64,000 nucleotides of DNA. Origin: Amblyomma americanum. Lineage: Eukaryota; Arthropoda; Arachnida; Ixodida; Ixodidae. Shown here in pieces: positions 46,081-58,900 of the stretch. Position 1 is the stretch's first letter; each line of letters starts with the position of its first letter. The notes below the pieces were generated by a model. The model was not told where the DNA came from. It made no database searches and saw only the letters and a list, made by a program, of their open reading frames with translations. The position numbers and the translations under genes are program-made. The stretch lies in assembly GCF_052857255.1 (NCBI RefSeq), contig NC_135498.1, positions 88,034,639 to 88,098,638 on the forward strand, given 5' to 3'.

Positions 46081-47562
46081 CATTCATTTTCATTAGCGTA
46101 TGACGCCTACCCCACAGAAGATATCTAGAGCGGCGCCACTCTGCCGGAGACGAGCCTGCCAAGGATCCACCCAAAGGGTTTCTCATTGTACAAAGATGCA
46201 CGTGCTGGGAAACACGTGGCCGTGTCGGCTCCTCTTGTGGGAAGACGGTCGGAATCATTCACTCGCTGCCGCCGCTGTGGCGAGGCCTCTCACGCCGGAG
46301 GGGCACTCAGCCAAATGCACATGCACAATGGTTGCCGGTTCGGTAGCCGGCGTACGAACGTATCCTGATTATAGCGAGCGACGAAGGCGAAAACAAGATG
46401 CTCTGTGCACTGTTTGCCTCCGTGTCGTTCTTCTTCTTCTTCTTCTTCTCCTCAAGTAATATGGCACATACCCACGTGGGGGGGATTGGCCAAGGTATAG
46501 GGTAGAATGCCAATGAAGCATTTGCGCGGGGAAGGAAACGTCGGAAGACTGAATCAAGATAAAAAAAAATTGGGAAAAATAAAATGAATTCAAGAGGTAT
46601 GAGTCATCCGGAATAGAATCTATCTAGCCTTTTTTGGACATGCGAAAGAATTTTGTGTATAGCTAACAAGATAATCGATTAGTTGCACTTATGTAATCGT
46701 GAAGGTAGCCGCATACACTGCTTAACGGGAATCCCTTGGCACTCGCACCGAACGATAGAAGAACTGTAAGAGACAGAGGCAGTCCTAGTCTCGAAAGAGG
46801 AACCTCCAGATATTGCTTCGTTATCTCTCTAGAGACAAAAGAAACAGACACCCATCTGAAGACGGCTCGAAACAATACTCACCGGTGCCGCTGTATGTCT
46901 GCAACAGGTCGCCCTTCAGCAGAGCTAACGATGACGTCGTTTGAAACGGCGGAACGACGCGTGCCCGGACGCGGCACTTCGCAGGTGTGACTCAAAGCGT
47001 GGAAGCGGGGCTGCTGTTACCCTTTTGGCTGAGCGCACCGCCGCCCCTGGCGTGCGGCGCTTTCCCCTACGTTTTCGCCATTGACGCAGCCATCACTCAC
47101 GGTTCGAGTGAGGAGGCGCGTCGCAGTAGCACTCAATGCGAAGATGACGACGGTGATGTGCGGCGGTGAGGGGGGGGGCGAAAGAGAAGGCTGCCGACAG
47201 GAGAGGGCTGGAATGCCTTTTCAGGAAAGAGGGATCCTGTATTTGGTGACGGTGTGCGAACATACTGCACCGTGTATTTGGTTTTACTTTGATTTCTGTT
47301 ATTGGCCGGGCGCTGGGTTTGAGGCTGTAGTGTGGATGTGCTCATTGTCGGTACCCTCGGCTCCCTGTTGAGTCGCTGACTCGCTGGTCGTTAAGAGCGT
47401 CCTGGCGTTTGCCAGCGCCCGTTCTCGAAGAGTGCCGGTTGTGTTCTATGGCCGTCGTTGTCCCTCTTTTGTCGTTTCATATGCTTTTACTCGTTCTCTC
47501 CGAAGCCTAGCTGCGGCATTCCTTTATACCTGTTTTCATTGCAGTACGGAAAAACGCGCGGC
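46081..47562. other. No supported gene
   Basis: A plus frame at 46100-46459 contains CRRCGEASHAGGALSQMHMH in an overlapping frame, which hints at a Cys/His cluster, but no full finger or splice support is seen. A (TTC)n run lies at 46429-46450. The rest is unassigned. Confidence 0.3.
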
Positions 47563-47775
47563 TGCGTTTTTATGGAGGCAAAACGCTAAGGCGCCCGTGT
47601 GCTGTGCGATGTTAAAGATCCCCAGGTGGTCGAAATTATTCCGGAGCCCTCCACTACGGCACCTCTTTCTTCCTTTCTTCATTCACTCCCTTCTTTATCC
47701 CTTCCCTTACGGCGGGTGTCCAACGATATATGAGACGGATACTGCGCCATTTCCTTTCTTCGAAAGCCAATTATT
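47563..47775 (+). mobile_element. 5'-truncated tRNA-derived SINE
   Basis: Begins inside the body at ATGGAGGCAAAACGC, without the tRNA head, and continues with GTGTGCTGTGCGATG, TTAAAGATCCCCAGGTGG, GAAATTATTCCGGAGCCC and a CT-rich variant tail ending at GAAAGCCAATTATTA. It belongs to the same tail subfamily as the SINE at 13612. Confidence 0.8.
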
Positions 47776-48754
47776 ACTCCATTCATGGTGTTTCTCTGGA
47801 ACAGTTTTTATACATGAGAAAAACGTTGCCTCGTTCCCTTTTCTCCGGCAAATCATACCGCAGACGCACTGCAGCCGTTTTCATGGCAGTGTGTCTGTCT
47901 GGGTGTTTACACTGTATAAATCCATCCGAAGCTCTTGACAATCGTTTTCATAACCAGAAAATGAAGCAAAGCATAGACTCCTACGAATTACTCTTCCATT
48001 AATTAAAAAAGCTTGACTATCCTATCTTTACGCAAAATTTAGTTGCGATTGCATTTATCTGGGACCGAAATAATTATGTGGTCATAACTTCATTCGTTGA
48101 AAGGGATCGCATAATGACAATACTGGCCTCGGCTTTCAGTGCACTACAAGCGCAAAAGCTTTTTGAGGGGCGGATTTATATAGGCTTGGTTTGGGTGCCA
48201 GGGTTGTCGAAATTTCGTCATTTCGGCAAGGGGTGTCTACAAGCAAATGTGACTCCACGGGAAGTTGTCACACTTTTCTTACAAAGTGTGGCGGTCTAGA
48301 CGTTTTCCTAAATGTAGCCGGCCATTTATGAGAAAGCGCAAGTTCTCGTGATAATACTGCGTAGATCTCGAAGTTCAAGATAGAAAAACTCAAGCGTTCC
48401 TCTCAGAATTGTTCGCTGTCTTCAGTCTGTCATTCTTTCACTGCCGTGCCATCACCAGCAAGATTACGTTATAGTGTGCAGAGTGCAAAGTTTGCTCGCA
48501 GCCCTGAATGGCGCTTCTACGGATATGAGGAACCCGAGTGTGCTAATCAACTTTTCTGCTCGAGCGAAAGAAATTGTCCAAATTTCCAAGGGGGTGCAGC
48601 CGCCCCCTCTTGCCCCCCACCCCACCCCCCACTTTCATTCCCATCCGGACGCCCATGGCGGTTATGTACTTTTCTGTTGAGGGACATTCGTAAACTAGTC
48701 CTTCATAATCTGAGAGAACCGGCCAAATGCGATCCACCCCATTCTTATTCGTTA
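47776..48754. other. No recognisable feature
   Basis: I see no supported gene. A CCCC-rich patch occurs at 48600-48640. Confidence 0.3.
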
Positions 48755-48845
48755 TTTCCCTCCCGTCACTACCTGCCCTAAGTAAACACATTCCCTCCCT
48801 TAGCGTCTCGCTACAAATTGTAAAACTGCTGTTTCTCGAGAGACC
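48755..48845 (+). repeat. Dispersed repeat family C, partial copy
   Basis: CTAAGTAAACACATTCCCTC and GTCTCGCTACAAATTGTAAA match the copy at 49215-49285 closely. It is a 90 bp partial copy, 460 bp to the left of the longer one and in the same orientation. Confidence 0.7.
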
Positions 48846-48897
48846 CATATACATCTTAGACCTGTCTGAGTAATTGATAATGCTTTGCAGTTAGTCC

Positions 48898-49115
48898 CCT
48901 GCGTGACTTAGCAAATTAATGTTACCAGCGAATCACAGAACACTAAGACATTGTCCATTAACTTGTGTGCCAAACTATTCGCAATCCAAGCCTCTAAATA
49001 CCTCAAGTAAACAGACTGTGAATAGCACTGGCGAGATGTCTTCCTGCCTGATGGCCTTCCAACATTATGAATGACTACGCTGGCTGTGGAGCCCTTGCAG
49101 ATATCACCCAGTATT
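48898..49115 (-). pseudogene. RTE-like LINE reverse transcriptase fragment
   Basis: On the minus strand, broken frames give EDISPVLFTVCLLEVFRGLD, then NGQCLSVL and FAGNINLLSH. This is the RT segment G-D-x-I-S-P-x-L-F-x-x-x-L-E-x-V-F-R-x-L-D and the catalytic F-A-D-D-I-V-L-L. The catalytic D-D has become G-N, so the fragment is dead. It is likely the same LINE family as 24800-25098, but an upstream portion. Confidence 0.75.
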
Positions 49116-49131
49116 TTTACCACACTAGCGC

Positions 49132-49330
49132 GCTGGCTATTGCCCAAGGCGAGGCCCATCGGCGGCGGAACGCTGTGGGCGCTGCCCAAGTCGAAACCCA
49201 GAGCCACCTCCGTTCGGCACTGCCTGCCATAAGTACACACATTCCCTCCCTTGGCGCCTCGCTACAAATTGTAAACTGCTGCGCTCAAATATCTCATTAC
49301 CGAGAGGCGTAATCGTCATAACTGACGTCC
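49132..49330 (+). repeat. Dispersed repeat family C, longer copy
   Basis: Contains TTGCCCAAGGCGAGGCCC, CCACCTCCGTTCGGCACTGC, CTACAAATTGTAAACTGCTG and ACCGAGAGGCGTAATCGTC. The same ordered phrases recur, diverged, at 51215-51375. The class is unknown. Confidence 0.6.
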
Positions 49331-49803
49331 GCTTCAAGGAATATTTGGAAGCGTTCGCTGGAACACCTGGTATATGTGGGAAAGCTGTACCCTATACAGT
49401 AGGTTGCTGATTGTATTTCCCGCACACACACTGTTACGGTGCTTCCCATACACAGCGGTGGTAGCACGCTGGGGAAGCTTGGCTTCGAAGAAATCGGTGT
49501 TCAGGACGAAGATCATGTCGAAATTAAGGCTTACTGTGCAACAGCTAATTAGTATAGAGCGCAGCGGACGGCCAAGGCCGCGGGGCCTTGCACCAAGGAG
49601 TCCAACCGAGGACTGTTGAAGTGCAACATTATTTTCAGAGCTCAGTCAATCAACTAATCAATCAATCAGCAATTCATTGTCTGGCAATGACAGCCGCTCT
49701 GCGCGTGACCTTGTATCTCAACGAATTACACGTGAAAGACAGCTGCGAAGTGGTCGGCAGACTGAGCAGGAGGCTGGCGGATGGGCGGCAATGACAGGCA
49801 CGG

Positions 49804-49809
49804 TTTATT
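49804..49809 (-). promoter_or_regulatory. Polyadenylation signal of the ABCA gene
   Basis: TTTATT on the plus strand is AATAAA on the minus strand, 95 bp past the ABCA stop codon (49904-49906). The distance and strand fit the gene's poly(A) signal. Confidence 0.65.
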
Positions 49810-49903
49810 CCTTTAAAAACACGATGAGGCATCCAAAATGGGCAAGAAGGCAACGTCAAAATGAAGGTAATGACAAAGCGAGACAAACAAGAACACTCTC
49901 TCT

Positions 49904-49972
49904 TCAGGCATGGATCTGGGCATCGTCTTCGTCTCCGGCGAGCTCCTGCTCCTTGGCGAATCCCAGGAAGAC
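49904..49972 (-). CDS. ABCA last exon 11
   Basis: Acceptor GCCTGTGCAG|GTCTTC after a 2.55 kb intron. Reads VFLGFAKEQELAGDEDDAQI then HA and TGA (49904-49906). V-F-L-x-F-A-[KR]-E-Q is the usual ABCA ending, and the phase matches the previous exon. At 22 codons it is too short to stand out as a simple open frame. Confidence 0.9.
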   Translation of the reverse strand, partial: VFLGFAKEQELAGDEDDAQIHA

Positions 49973-52900
49973 CTGCACAGGCATGGGTGCGCAACGTCAG
50001 GGCCGTCGAAGAGACTGGAAACAAACTGTAGGCCGTTTGCATTCATGACGGCGCAAACACTACATGCTAGAGGAACAGACACCTCGAGCGCTTATGGTAT
50101 ACGTGTTCCTCTTGCGTGTCGGCGTTTTTGTGCTTTACTCGTTCATCATGAGACCAACAAGCGTGGGAAACCACTTCAACGAATATTCACGTTCGTGCTA
50201 CTTTCTTTCTTCGTTTTAGATGCTGTCGGTCAGCTGTTAGTCCTCTTTGTTTGCAGCAGAAAGTGCGAAGGCGGAGACTGTTCCCAACAAGAGAATGACT
50301 CCAATCAAGAGCCACCCGAGCTAAGGCGCGTACCAGGACAAGACTGCGAAGCTCGTGCTTTCGAGAGCAAGTCCTGCAGCACGGGGCCCTCGCGACGCCC
50401 GCTGTCTCTCGGCTCTCTGGACCCCTTGGATGCCGCGATGGACCACCGCAGTGACCAGATATGTGAAAATAAAGGCTTTGTTTTCAGAGTGCAGCTCTTA
50501 GTCGCCCGTTCCTGCGTTGAGCTAGCGGCGTTCCTCGGCGCCGGCTCGGCGTAAACGAGCGTATCGGGGAGTTAAAAAGAGCGAACGCACAGCGCAGAGG
50601 AGAGCGGAAGACTGAAATTTTATGCTTGCCTTTTCGACAGCGCTTTACAGATGGTACGCAAGCGTCGACGGCTTGGTTATTGTGCTATAGCCTTTGGCGT
50701 GCGGCGATCGTCTCGCCCCTCTTCCCCCAGTCTGCCTGAATGAACTTCTTACAGTTTTGGATGGTACAAATTGCAATGTTTAAGGGCAGCTGTGCCGGTC
50801 GTGGGCCGTCGCATTCTGCCACGCAGTTTTAATTAGCGTGTGCGGAATCGTCCTTCTCCTATTTGCGGACGGTTTCAATCAAACGGTGATGGGTGACGTT
50901 TTGTGTAAAGTGGTGTAGCGTAAGAGGAAATGGTGTGTAATAGGCTGCGTTACGCGAGCAGTTACGCGCGCGAATGATGATCAAACACCTCGAAATATAA
51001 GGAATCGGGAGAAAAAGAGGGGAGACGGCGAATAAAGCACTGAACTGCGCTACAGAAGCCACTGAATTGCAAGCAACTGCAATAGCTTCATCCATGTCAG
51101 GCGGCGAATTCAGTGTAATTTCCGACGAATGACATTAGCCTGAGTCGACATTCTGGCTTGTGTCGTCACGTGACTAAAGCGGTGATGTCGTTTGCAAATG
51201 TTTCCAGTGAGGATTCGCCCAAGGAGAGGGTCGCTGTGCTCGCAGCGGAAGCCCAAACCCATGTCCGCCTCCGTTCGGCACTGCGTGTTCCGTCTGCGGT
51301 CGCCTGTGGTTGAAATATCACAGCAGCTGCGCTTAAAAACGGCATTGCCGAGAAGCGTAATATTTGTCCAATTTTTTTTTTACGTAGCCTGTGCCTGTTT
51401 GCTCTCGGGCAAAGAGATGGCCCACAAGCCAGATCGTGAGTGACCGCCATCATGTGCACGAAATTATTTACAACGATTGACTAAGCACTTGGCTATGATA
51501 CACATCTGATCTACTAGCCTGACCACTGCTTGTTGCACCTTCTAGTTAGGTGTGCGCTAGTTAGCCCAGCAAACAGTTTCGTCTTCCGTACGTTCGAGGT
51601 GTTCCCTCTGACTGCTTGCTGTCCGCGCCACGTACCACAAGTGCGACAAAATCGTGCAGTCTCTCTCAAGGTCGCGCGCTTGCGTGAAAGTCCTGTGCTC
51701 CGGAGCGTCATCCAGCCCTTGAAACTGAGTTGGGGGATAAGCCTTCATTTCCCAGTGCAGTGGGTCCCTGATGTCAAGCTGGAAAACTGTGACGACGGCG
51801 AATGCTCTTAATGTGCGCGGCTAGCAACACGGGGGCGCCTTCGGAGCATTCGCCATCGTCGTGGTTTTCTCGTGGTTGGTCCGGGAGGTTTCAGCTGCGC
51901 AACTGGGACCCACTGCACTGGGAAATGAAGGCTTATCCCCCAACTGCGGCTCAAGAGCAGGACGGTGCTCCAGAACACGTCCCCTTGTGCTTTCTCGTCG
52001 AATTCAAGCCTCTACCATGAAGTCTCTCGGCGGTAACCTCACCCTCCCCGAATGTAATACGGCTCTAACCGAGTGCCTACTGCATATGTGCCGATGCGCT
52101 ACGACTACTATAGGCCATCGTAGCGGTGATTCACAACTCTAGCGGTGTGCATGTGTGCGAGCTTCTGTGCAGTCAGCGCTGTTTTAATGTGTGTTCTCTT
52201 ACTCGTTATACCTTGCGTTTTTGTGGTATTCGTTTCAAGGTGCAATGTCAACAAGCTTAAACGTTCTGTGCTAGACGAGACATTCACGTTTCGCACGCAT
52301 CTGGTCGGCAGCGTTGGTGCTGTAGTGCATTCCGCCCCCTCGCCTTCTTTGTGAGCGTGAACACCGACGTCTGATGCCAAATGATTTTGACACACTGCCG
52401 TCATCAACCGCACATGTACTCCGTCTGAGTGAAAATCTGGACGCGGCGTAGTCCCCCATTATTTTTGAACAGCCCCGTGCAAATGATGAGCCTTGGCCAT
52501 GAAAGAGAAGACGGTGAGACTTACCTGTTCTAGCGTCGTTTGGCTGAAGCTGAACTCTTCTATAGAGAACTTGGCTTTCGCTGTAAAGGGAGAGGGAACA
52601 GAGCATAAGCAAAATGCGATGCAAACTACTGCCGTATCCTTAAACGCATGTAGGCTGCTTTCATTATCGGGGTATCCCGAAAAAACCGACGCAAAAGCCA
52701 TTTCCGCAGATGTGCCCAAGTCGTCCTTACCGCAAGCGATGTTGATCATATTAGAATAGTAACCGATGACCACTTCATGTTAGGTATGAAGGTATAGAAT
52801 TTGTGCTCGGTTCGAAATCAGTACTCGGTCGGGCGCTTACTTTGGGCGAAACAACTTCTACAGCGCATCCAATGATCACGCAATGCGCCTCGACGTAGTC

Positions 52901-55900
52901 CATATCTGCTCTTCGATTTCCTGTGGCGTCCGCATATTCTGTCTTGCGCACCCAGCCGACTTTGGGTCGCGTTGAACACTTAATGCGTAAATAATTTCTA
53001 CAGGGCAATCGCAGAGTTTGCAACCTCTGTGCATCGCTCGTAGGCTTGCAGAGAAGCAGGCTACTAAGGCCCCCCGGTCGTTGGGACGTTACCTTCGTCC
53101 ATGGCGACGAAGACGTTCGCTAGCGATGTGACGCCCGCCTGCGGGATGTCGTAGGTAAGCCGGTCCTGGAATCCCTCTCGGAGCGTGGCCGAGGGGAAGA
53201 CCTGCTTCACGTAGACCTTCAGGTCGCCCACGTTCTTCTCCCAGGCGCCCTCTTGGCGGTGCATCTTGATGTCTAGCGTGTAGCCGGCGCCGTACTTGTT
53301 CTTCAGGTGCTGCGTCGAGCCCAGGCACCTGCGACGCGGGATAAGGGGACCCGGTATGAAACACAGCCGGTAAGCGTGCCGCTTTTACACCGAACTCCGG
53401 CCCAAGCGTCTTTTAGCTGCACCTGCACTTGTACGCGGTAGTTCACATTTATTCTCATGTGCCAAAGCAGCAGGGCTTCTTTGTCTAGGAATGTGACACG
53501 CAGAGAAACAGAGCACAGGGCATAGCTAACAGGGGAAACACAGGCGTGAAGATTTAGGAAGAATGTTAGAGAGCGAGGAGGAGGAAAAGAGCCATACTGG
53601 CCGAAGCAACATTCGGTATATGCGACAGACGCGCTGTTTGTAGGTGCACTCAAGGTCGTTGTGGTGAAACATAAAGGTCGACGTTGTCGAGCAGCCGAAA
53701 GCGTTGACCTTGTTCTTAAACTGAAGAAATCGCAATTTATTTCTGGGTTAAAGCCCGTTCTTGCAGGAAGCCTCCTTCCAATTGCTGCTGTTACGTGCCT
53801 GTCGTTAAGCTTCTCTGGCTCGCCACACTAGCTGGCGCGTGGTTTTGCAAAAGAACACCCATTAGAAAGGAGTACATGCACCAGAACGCCGGGACATCGG
53901 AGGGACGGTAGAGTGGGGCGGCGTACCTGAGCGCTCCGCGCACCATGATGCCCACTTTGGTGCACAGGGCGTCCGCCTCCTCCATGGAGTGCGTGGTGAG
54001 GAGGGCGCCCCGGTCTCCGCCCTGCGGGAACGTGGAGCAGATGGTGTCCCAGAGGAAGCGCTTCGACTGCGGGTCCATGCCCGTCGACGGCTCGTCCAGC
54101 AGCACGATGCGCGGCTTGCCCAGCATGCTCACGGCGTAGCTCAGCTTGCGCTTGGTGCCGCCCGACAGCTGCTTGGCCCGCTTGTCCGCGTGCTCCCGGA
54201 TGTTCAGCTTGTCCATCAGCCTGGGAGAGGACGGCCCTTATTATGGCGACCTCCTCCAGACAACGCCGAGACACTCCAAACAGAAAGGAGTAAAACGGGA
54301 ACAACCTGTCGTCTAGCTCACTCCCTTTTATAAGGGAGGGAAGCTGGAAAACAGCTTACTCCCATCTTACTTTACTCCCATGTAGGCGTATTTTTGCTTA
54401 GGGTATATGGCCGAGTGCATTCCTATGCCGCTTTCAACAGCTTATCGCAACGTGAGAGCTTTTGTCTTGACTTTCTTACTATACCTGTCCCTTTGACCTT
54501 CTGCCGCGGCGGTCGAATTTCGATTGAGGCGAAATTCTAGGGGCCCGTGTGCTGTGCGATGTCAGTGCACGTAAAAGAACCCCAGGTGGTCGAAATTTCC
54601 GGAGCCCTTCACTACGGCGTCCCTCATAGCCCGAGTTGCTTTGGGACGTTAAACCCCTATAAATCAAATCAAATCAAATCAAATCTTTGACCTTCTGTCT
54701 GCCTTTGAACACCATTCCGCGAGCAGCCTGAATTTTAATCTCTCTGTAGTGATCAACGTCTTTGGCCAACGCTTATTACTCTACCGTGGTACGAAAACAC
54801 GGAATAATATTTCACTTGAAGTAAAAACGTGCACAAACTTTGGCTATTGTGTGAAATGATTTTTGCTTGATAACATATAGGTTCATGCATTGTTCCCAAT
54901 TTTTCCTTTCTTTTCCCAGTAACATAGTTCGTGTAACACTTTGTTTAAACAGTACATTATTCTGCTGCCAAGCGTGTACGACTGTGGGTCTCACCTAGCT
55001 TCGGCTACGGGCCCAACAGGTTTTGATGTCGTGTTCATATTGTGAATAAAAGTTGCGGAAACAAAACAGCCCCTTTTGATGACCCGTCGTGCAGTACACA
55101 CTTTTATACGCTGTGCCTGTACTGTTTCGATGTTCGCGTCAGCCCCAGACGGTCGCCGAGACGAATGCGCTCACTCACCAGTTGGTGACTGACTCGATCT
55201 CGCTGCTGCGTATTCCCCTCAACGCGGCGAAGAGGTGCAGGTGCTCGCGGATGGTCAGGTTGTTCCACAAGGCGTCGTGCTGGGGGCAGTAGCCGAGCAT
55301 CTTGAACGCCCGGCACAGGTTGGACGTTATCTCGAAGCCCCCCACCGCCACCTGCGCCCAAGAGCGGACGGGGTGAGGAGAATCGGTCGCCGTGCCTCAT
55401 TGGTTCATTCCCCTTGTCCTGGAAATGAAGGCCTGTCCAGCTACACAGCGTGGCTGGGAAGCGCCCTTTTTTGTGCGAAGTCCTACTGAGTTCGAATTCA
55501 TGACAGAAAAGATGAAGTGTACCTGCCGCTGCAGTATCCGGGGTTCTGGGATGGGTAGGGCACTGAGATGTTGCGGGGTCCGAGTATCTGCTAAAAACGC
55601 ATACCTGGACATACGCACATCGCCATCACCTCTAGTTTGCAACTAACTGCTCTTCACTCAAAACAATCATGCCTATTTATGAGCGCGTAAGCTTATGCTT
55701 TCGTGAACCAAGTTATTGTTGCCTAATATTGCCTCTGGATACAATATGCCGCTAGGCGTACGTGGACGTTTCTGTCTGGACACGAATGTAGCGTGGGCGG
55801 TACAGTGCGCAAACGTATCACGAGTTTTTTTTTCTGTTTTTGTTCATAGCGGGCGGTCAGAACGTATCGTACCCTTCCGCTAGAGGGACTCTCCTCGCCC

Positions 55901-58900
55901 ACGATGACCTTCATAGTGGACGTCTTGCCGGCGCCGTTGGGTCCCAGCAGGCCGAAGATGTCGCCCTTGTCGATGGCCAGCGACAGGTTGCGGATGGCGA
56001 TCTTGACGTGGTTGCGCGGCCGGCACCGGGCCCCCTCTTCGTAAACCTTGCGCAGCTCGCTCACGTACACCACCGGAGGCTGCGGGGGAGGAGGTGGGCA
56101 TGCGTGCCCGTCACAAAGAAGGTGAAAGACAGTGGAGCTACGTCCAGGTCGCTAGGCAGTCGCCTTCAAGGAGACAATGACTGCCGGAAGTCGGCAGGGA
56201 CGACGGCAAAATAGGCCATTGGTGTGAGCTGTACTCGCTCCTTTCCCGCATGCGTGACGGCGAACATGTTTTTGTTGGAGCTTTGCGCCTTTAACCAGCA
56301 GCAACGAAATGGCGTGTTTGAAGACAGCAGCCATTGCTAAGCAGTCGGAGGACTGTTATACCAACTTACGCGAGTAGAAACGTGGCTGCAGGCAGTCGAG
56401 ACGATTTTTAAGTTTCTTTCAACTGAAGCTGTGACCAAACTCGTCAGTAACATACATGCACAGTCAGGATAACGTTGTTTGCGACGGACACGTAGCTTAT
56501 TACAAAACTAAGTTGTACTTCAAACAACAAAAGCTGTGAAATTGTCGAAACAAAAGAGGCCACAGCGAACGCATACCTAAGTGAGGGTACGTATTTGCTC
56601 TCGTAACTCGACTGTTTTCAATTTCTTGCCTGCCATACACAACGCTGTTGTAGCCCATACAAATTGTTTTAGTACCTTGCGCGTAACAAAAAACAAAACA
56701 AAACAAGCAGGACACGGTGTTCAAAAAACAAACCGTTGTCACGGTGAATTTCTGCCACACTCATACCGTTGTACTGTCGGGAGCAAAAGCGTATACAGGG
56801 TGTGTAACAAAATATTTGTCACAATTTGTAAAGATAGTTTTTTTTTAGCATTGTCAGTAGTGTTGTGCACCAAAATGCATCTAAGATGTGCTGACTAGCA
56901 GGCTAGTTGACTAATATTGAACAGTTTACTTTTCAACTATTGCTGTTAGGTTTCTTAATTACTGACAGGCGTGTAGTCCACCTTAAGTAATAGCCATATC
57001 AGTTTTTAGGATTTCGAAAACAAGGTTTCCCTCGGCGCTGTGGCCCAACAAATGTTGGGCTTTTTCGACGAGTTACGTGCACTGGAGAGGTTGCTTTCCC
57101 TGCAAGCTTCTCGAAAACGCATGCGTTTTGGCGAGATGTAGCCAAAATTTGTTGGGCCACAGCGCCGAGGACAACCGCATTTTCGAGATTATGGAAACTG
57201 ATATGGATATTGCTTAAGGTGGGCTACACGCCTGTCAGTAATTAAGAAGCCTAACAGTGATAGTTAAATATTCAGTATTAGTTAACCAGCCTGCTAGTTG
57301 GCACGTCTTAGCCGTATTCCTATGTTGTGCACCGCTGACAATGCTATGCTAGAAAAGGTCACTTCTAAAAAAAACACACTTTTAAACATTGTGGAAAGTC
57401 TTAGGTGAAACACCCTTTATACCACTTGAGCCTGAGTTTGAGTTCGTCGCGGCGCCACTTTCCGGTAGGGCATGCTGCCGGTACAGAGAATAAGGTGATT
57501 ATCTTTAGCTATAGGCATGCCAGTTTGCTCATTTTCATCAGTGGCGCTCCAGCATGATGGTGAAGGCCTAAACGCGCCGCAAGAGGCAGCGAGCCACGCC
57601 GCGTAGACCAACTTTTTCTCCCGACAGCACATGGTGACAATTGCGTACCCATCACCGCCAGGCTAGAGGAAGAAAGAATGCCGCGAAGGCTGCGAACCGG
57701 GGGCCGCGGACGATCAGGATCGGCGCGCACCTTGGGCATGAGGCTGATGTCCATCTGGGACACCCGCTGCCTCTCGGCCTTGACGTCGGCGTCCTCTTTC
57801 TCGGGCACGTCGCTGTTGGGCGTGATGTCGATGATGCGCCGCGTGATCCAGAAGGCATCCGCCACGCGCCCGCCGGCCTTGCCGATGTCCGCCATGCGCA
57901 GCAGGAAGTAGTACACGAACGTGTGGATGACGCACGCCACGTACGTGATGAGGATGTTGCTGTCCCAGTCGAAGAACATCCACTTGTCCGCCTCGTAGCC
58001 GTTCGACAGCTTCGTCTCGATGGTCAAAGACGTCTGTGCCACGGAAAAAAGGAGTCACGGTGTAGGCACCCCCACACCGACTCATAGGTCGTTGCTGGGA
58101 AGTCTCGCGCAAGTTATATGTATGCGATGTCTGCAACGTGCCTGAAGTTCCCAAGCACTGATCCCTGCGAAGCGTGCACCACCAGTGGCTCTTGTGTTGT
58201 GCGGAGAAACCCGTCCTACGCGTTCACCACTGCTCATTTTGGCTGCGTTATGCGAGTGGTGTGTGTTCGTGTACGTGAAGGTATTGTGCGATTGGAGTAT
58301 GTGGTAGGTTACTCGATAGGTCGTTGCGTGTAACTGCCGGTTCATGTATTTTTATTACTGGTTGGTTGCAGAGTACGAATTGACTCAGCTGCTGAGATCA
58401 GCGGGGGTATCGGCTCAAGCAGTCTTATCTCCTTCAACTTTGTGCGTAACCACGTTTCTCGCATCAGGTACGGAGGTGTTTTAGGTATATCTATCAAGAT
58501 GGCAAGCAGCAAAAAAGAAAACAACTGGTTTCTTCACAACGTAGAGTTTAAACGTGCCAGAGATGTATGCTCCGCGTGAGATGCAATACTGGGGCTGTCA
58601 CACACTGCGCTCAGAGTGTCCACCCTGTAACGAAGGCTTTATCGTGACTGAATCGCTTGACGATCGAGTGCTATAAAGGAGAGTGAGCCCTGTAAACTGT
58701 TGCCAGCCGGGCGAGTGCTCACCTTTGTGATGTAGTAGAGGCCGCCGTTGGGGATGTAGAAGGGCACCAGCAGGCAGAGGGTGTAGTGCAAGGCGGTGGC
58801 GCTACGCGACGAGCCCATCATGTCCAGGATGGTCACCGGCACGGCCGGGAACATGGAGCACTGGGCCAGAGCGAGAGCAGTTAGTTTCCGCGTACTTCCA

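Noticed and set aside
46100..46459. Zinc-finger exon
   Set aside because: Only a loose Cys/His cluster in one of several overlapping frames; no finger spacing or splice support.
53989..54333. 114-codon plus-strand frame
   Set aside because: Shadow of ABCA exon 8.
57641..58087. 148-codon plus-strand frame
   Set aside because: Shadow of ABCA exon 5.
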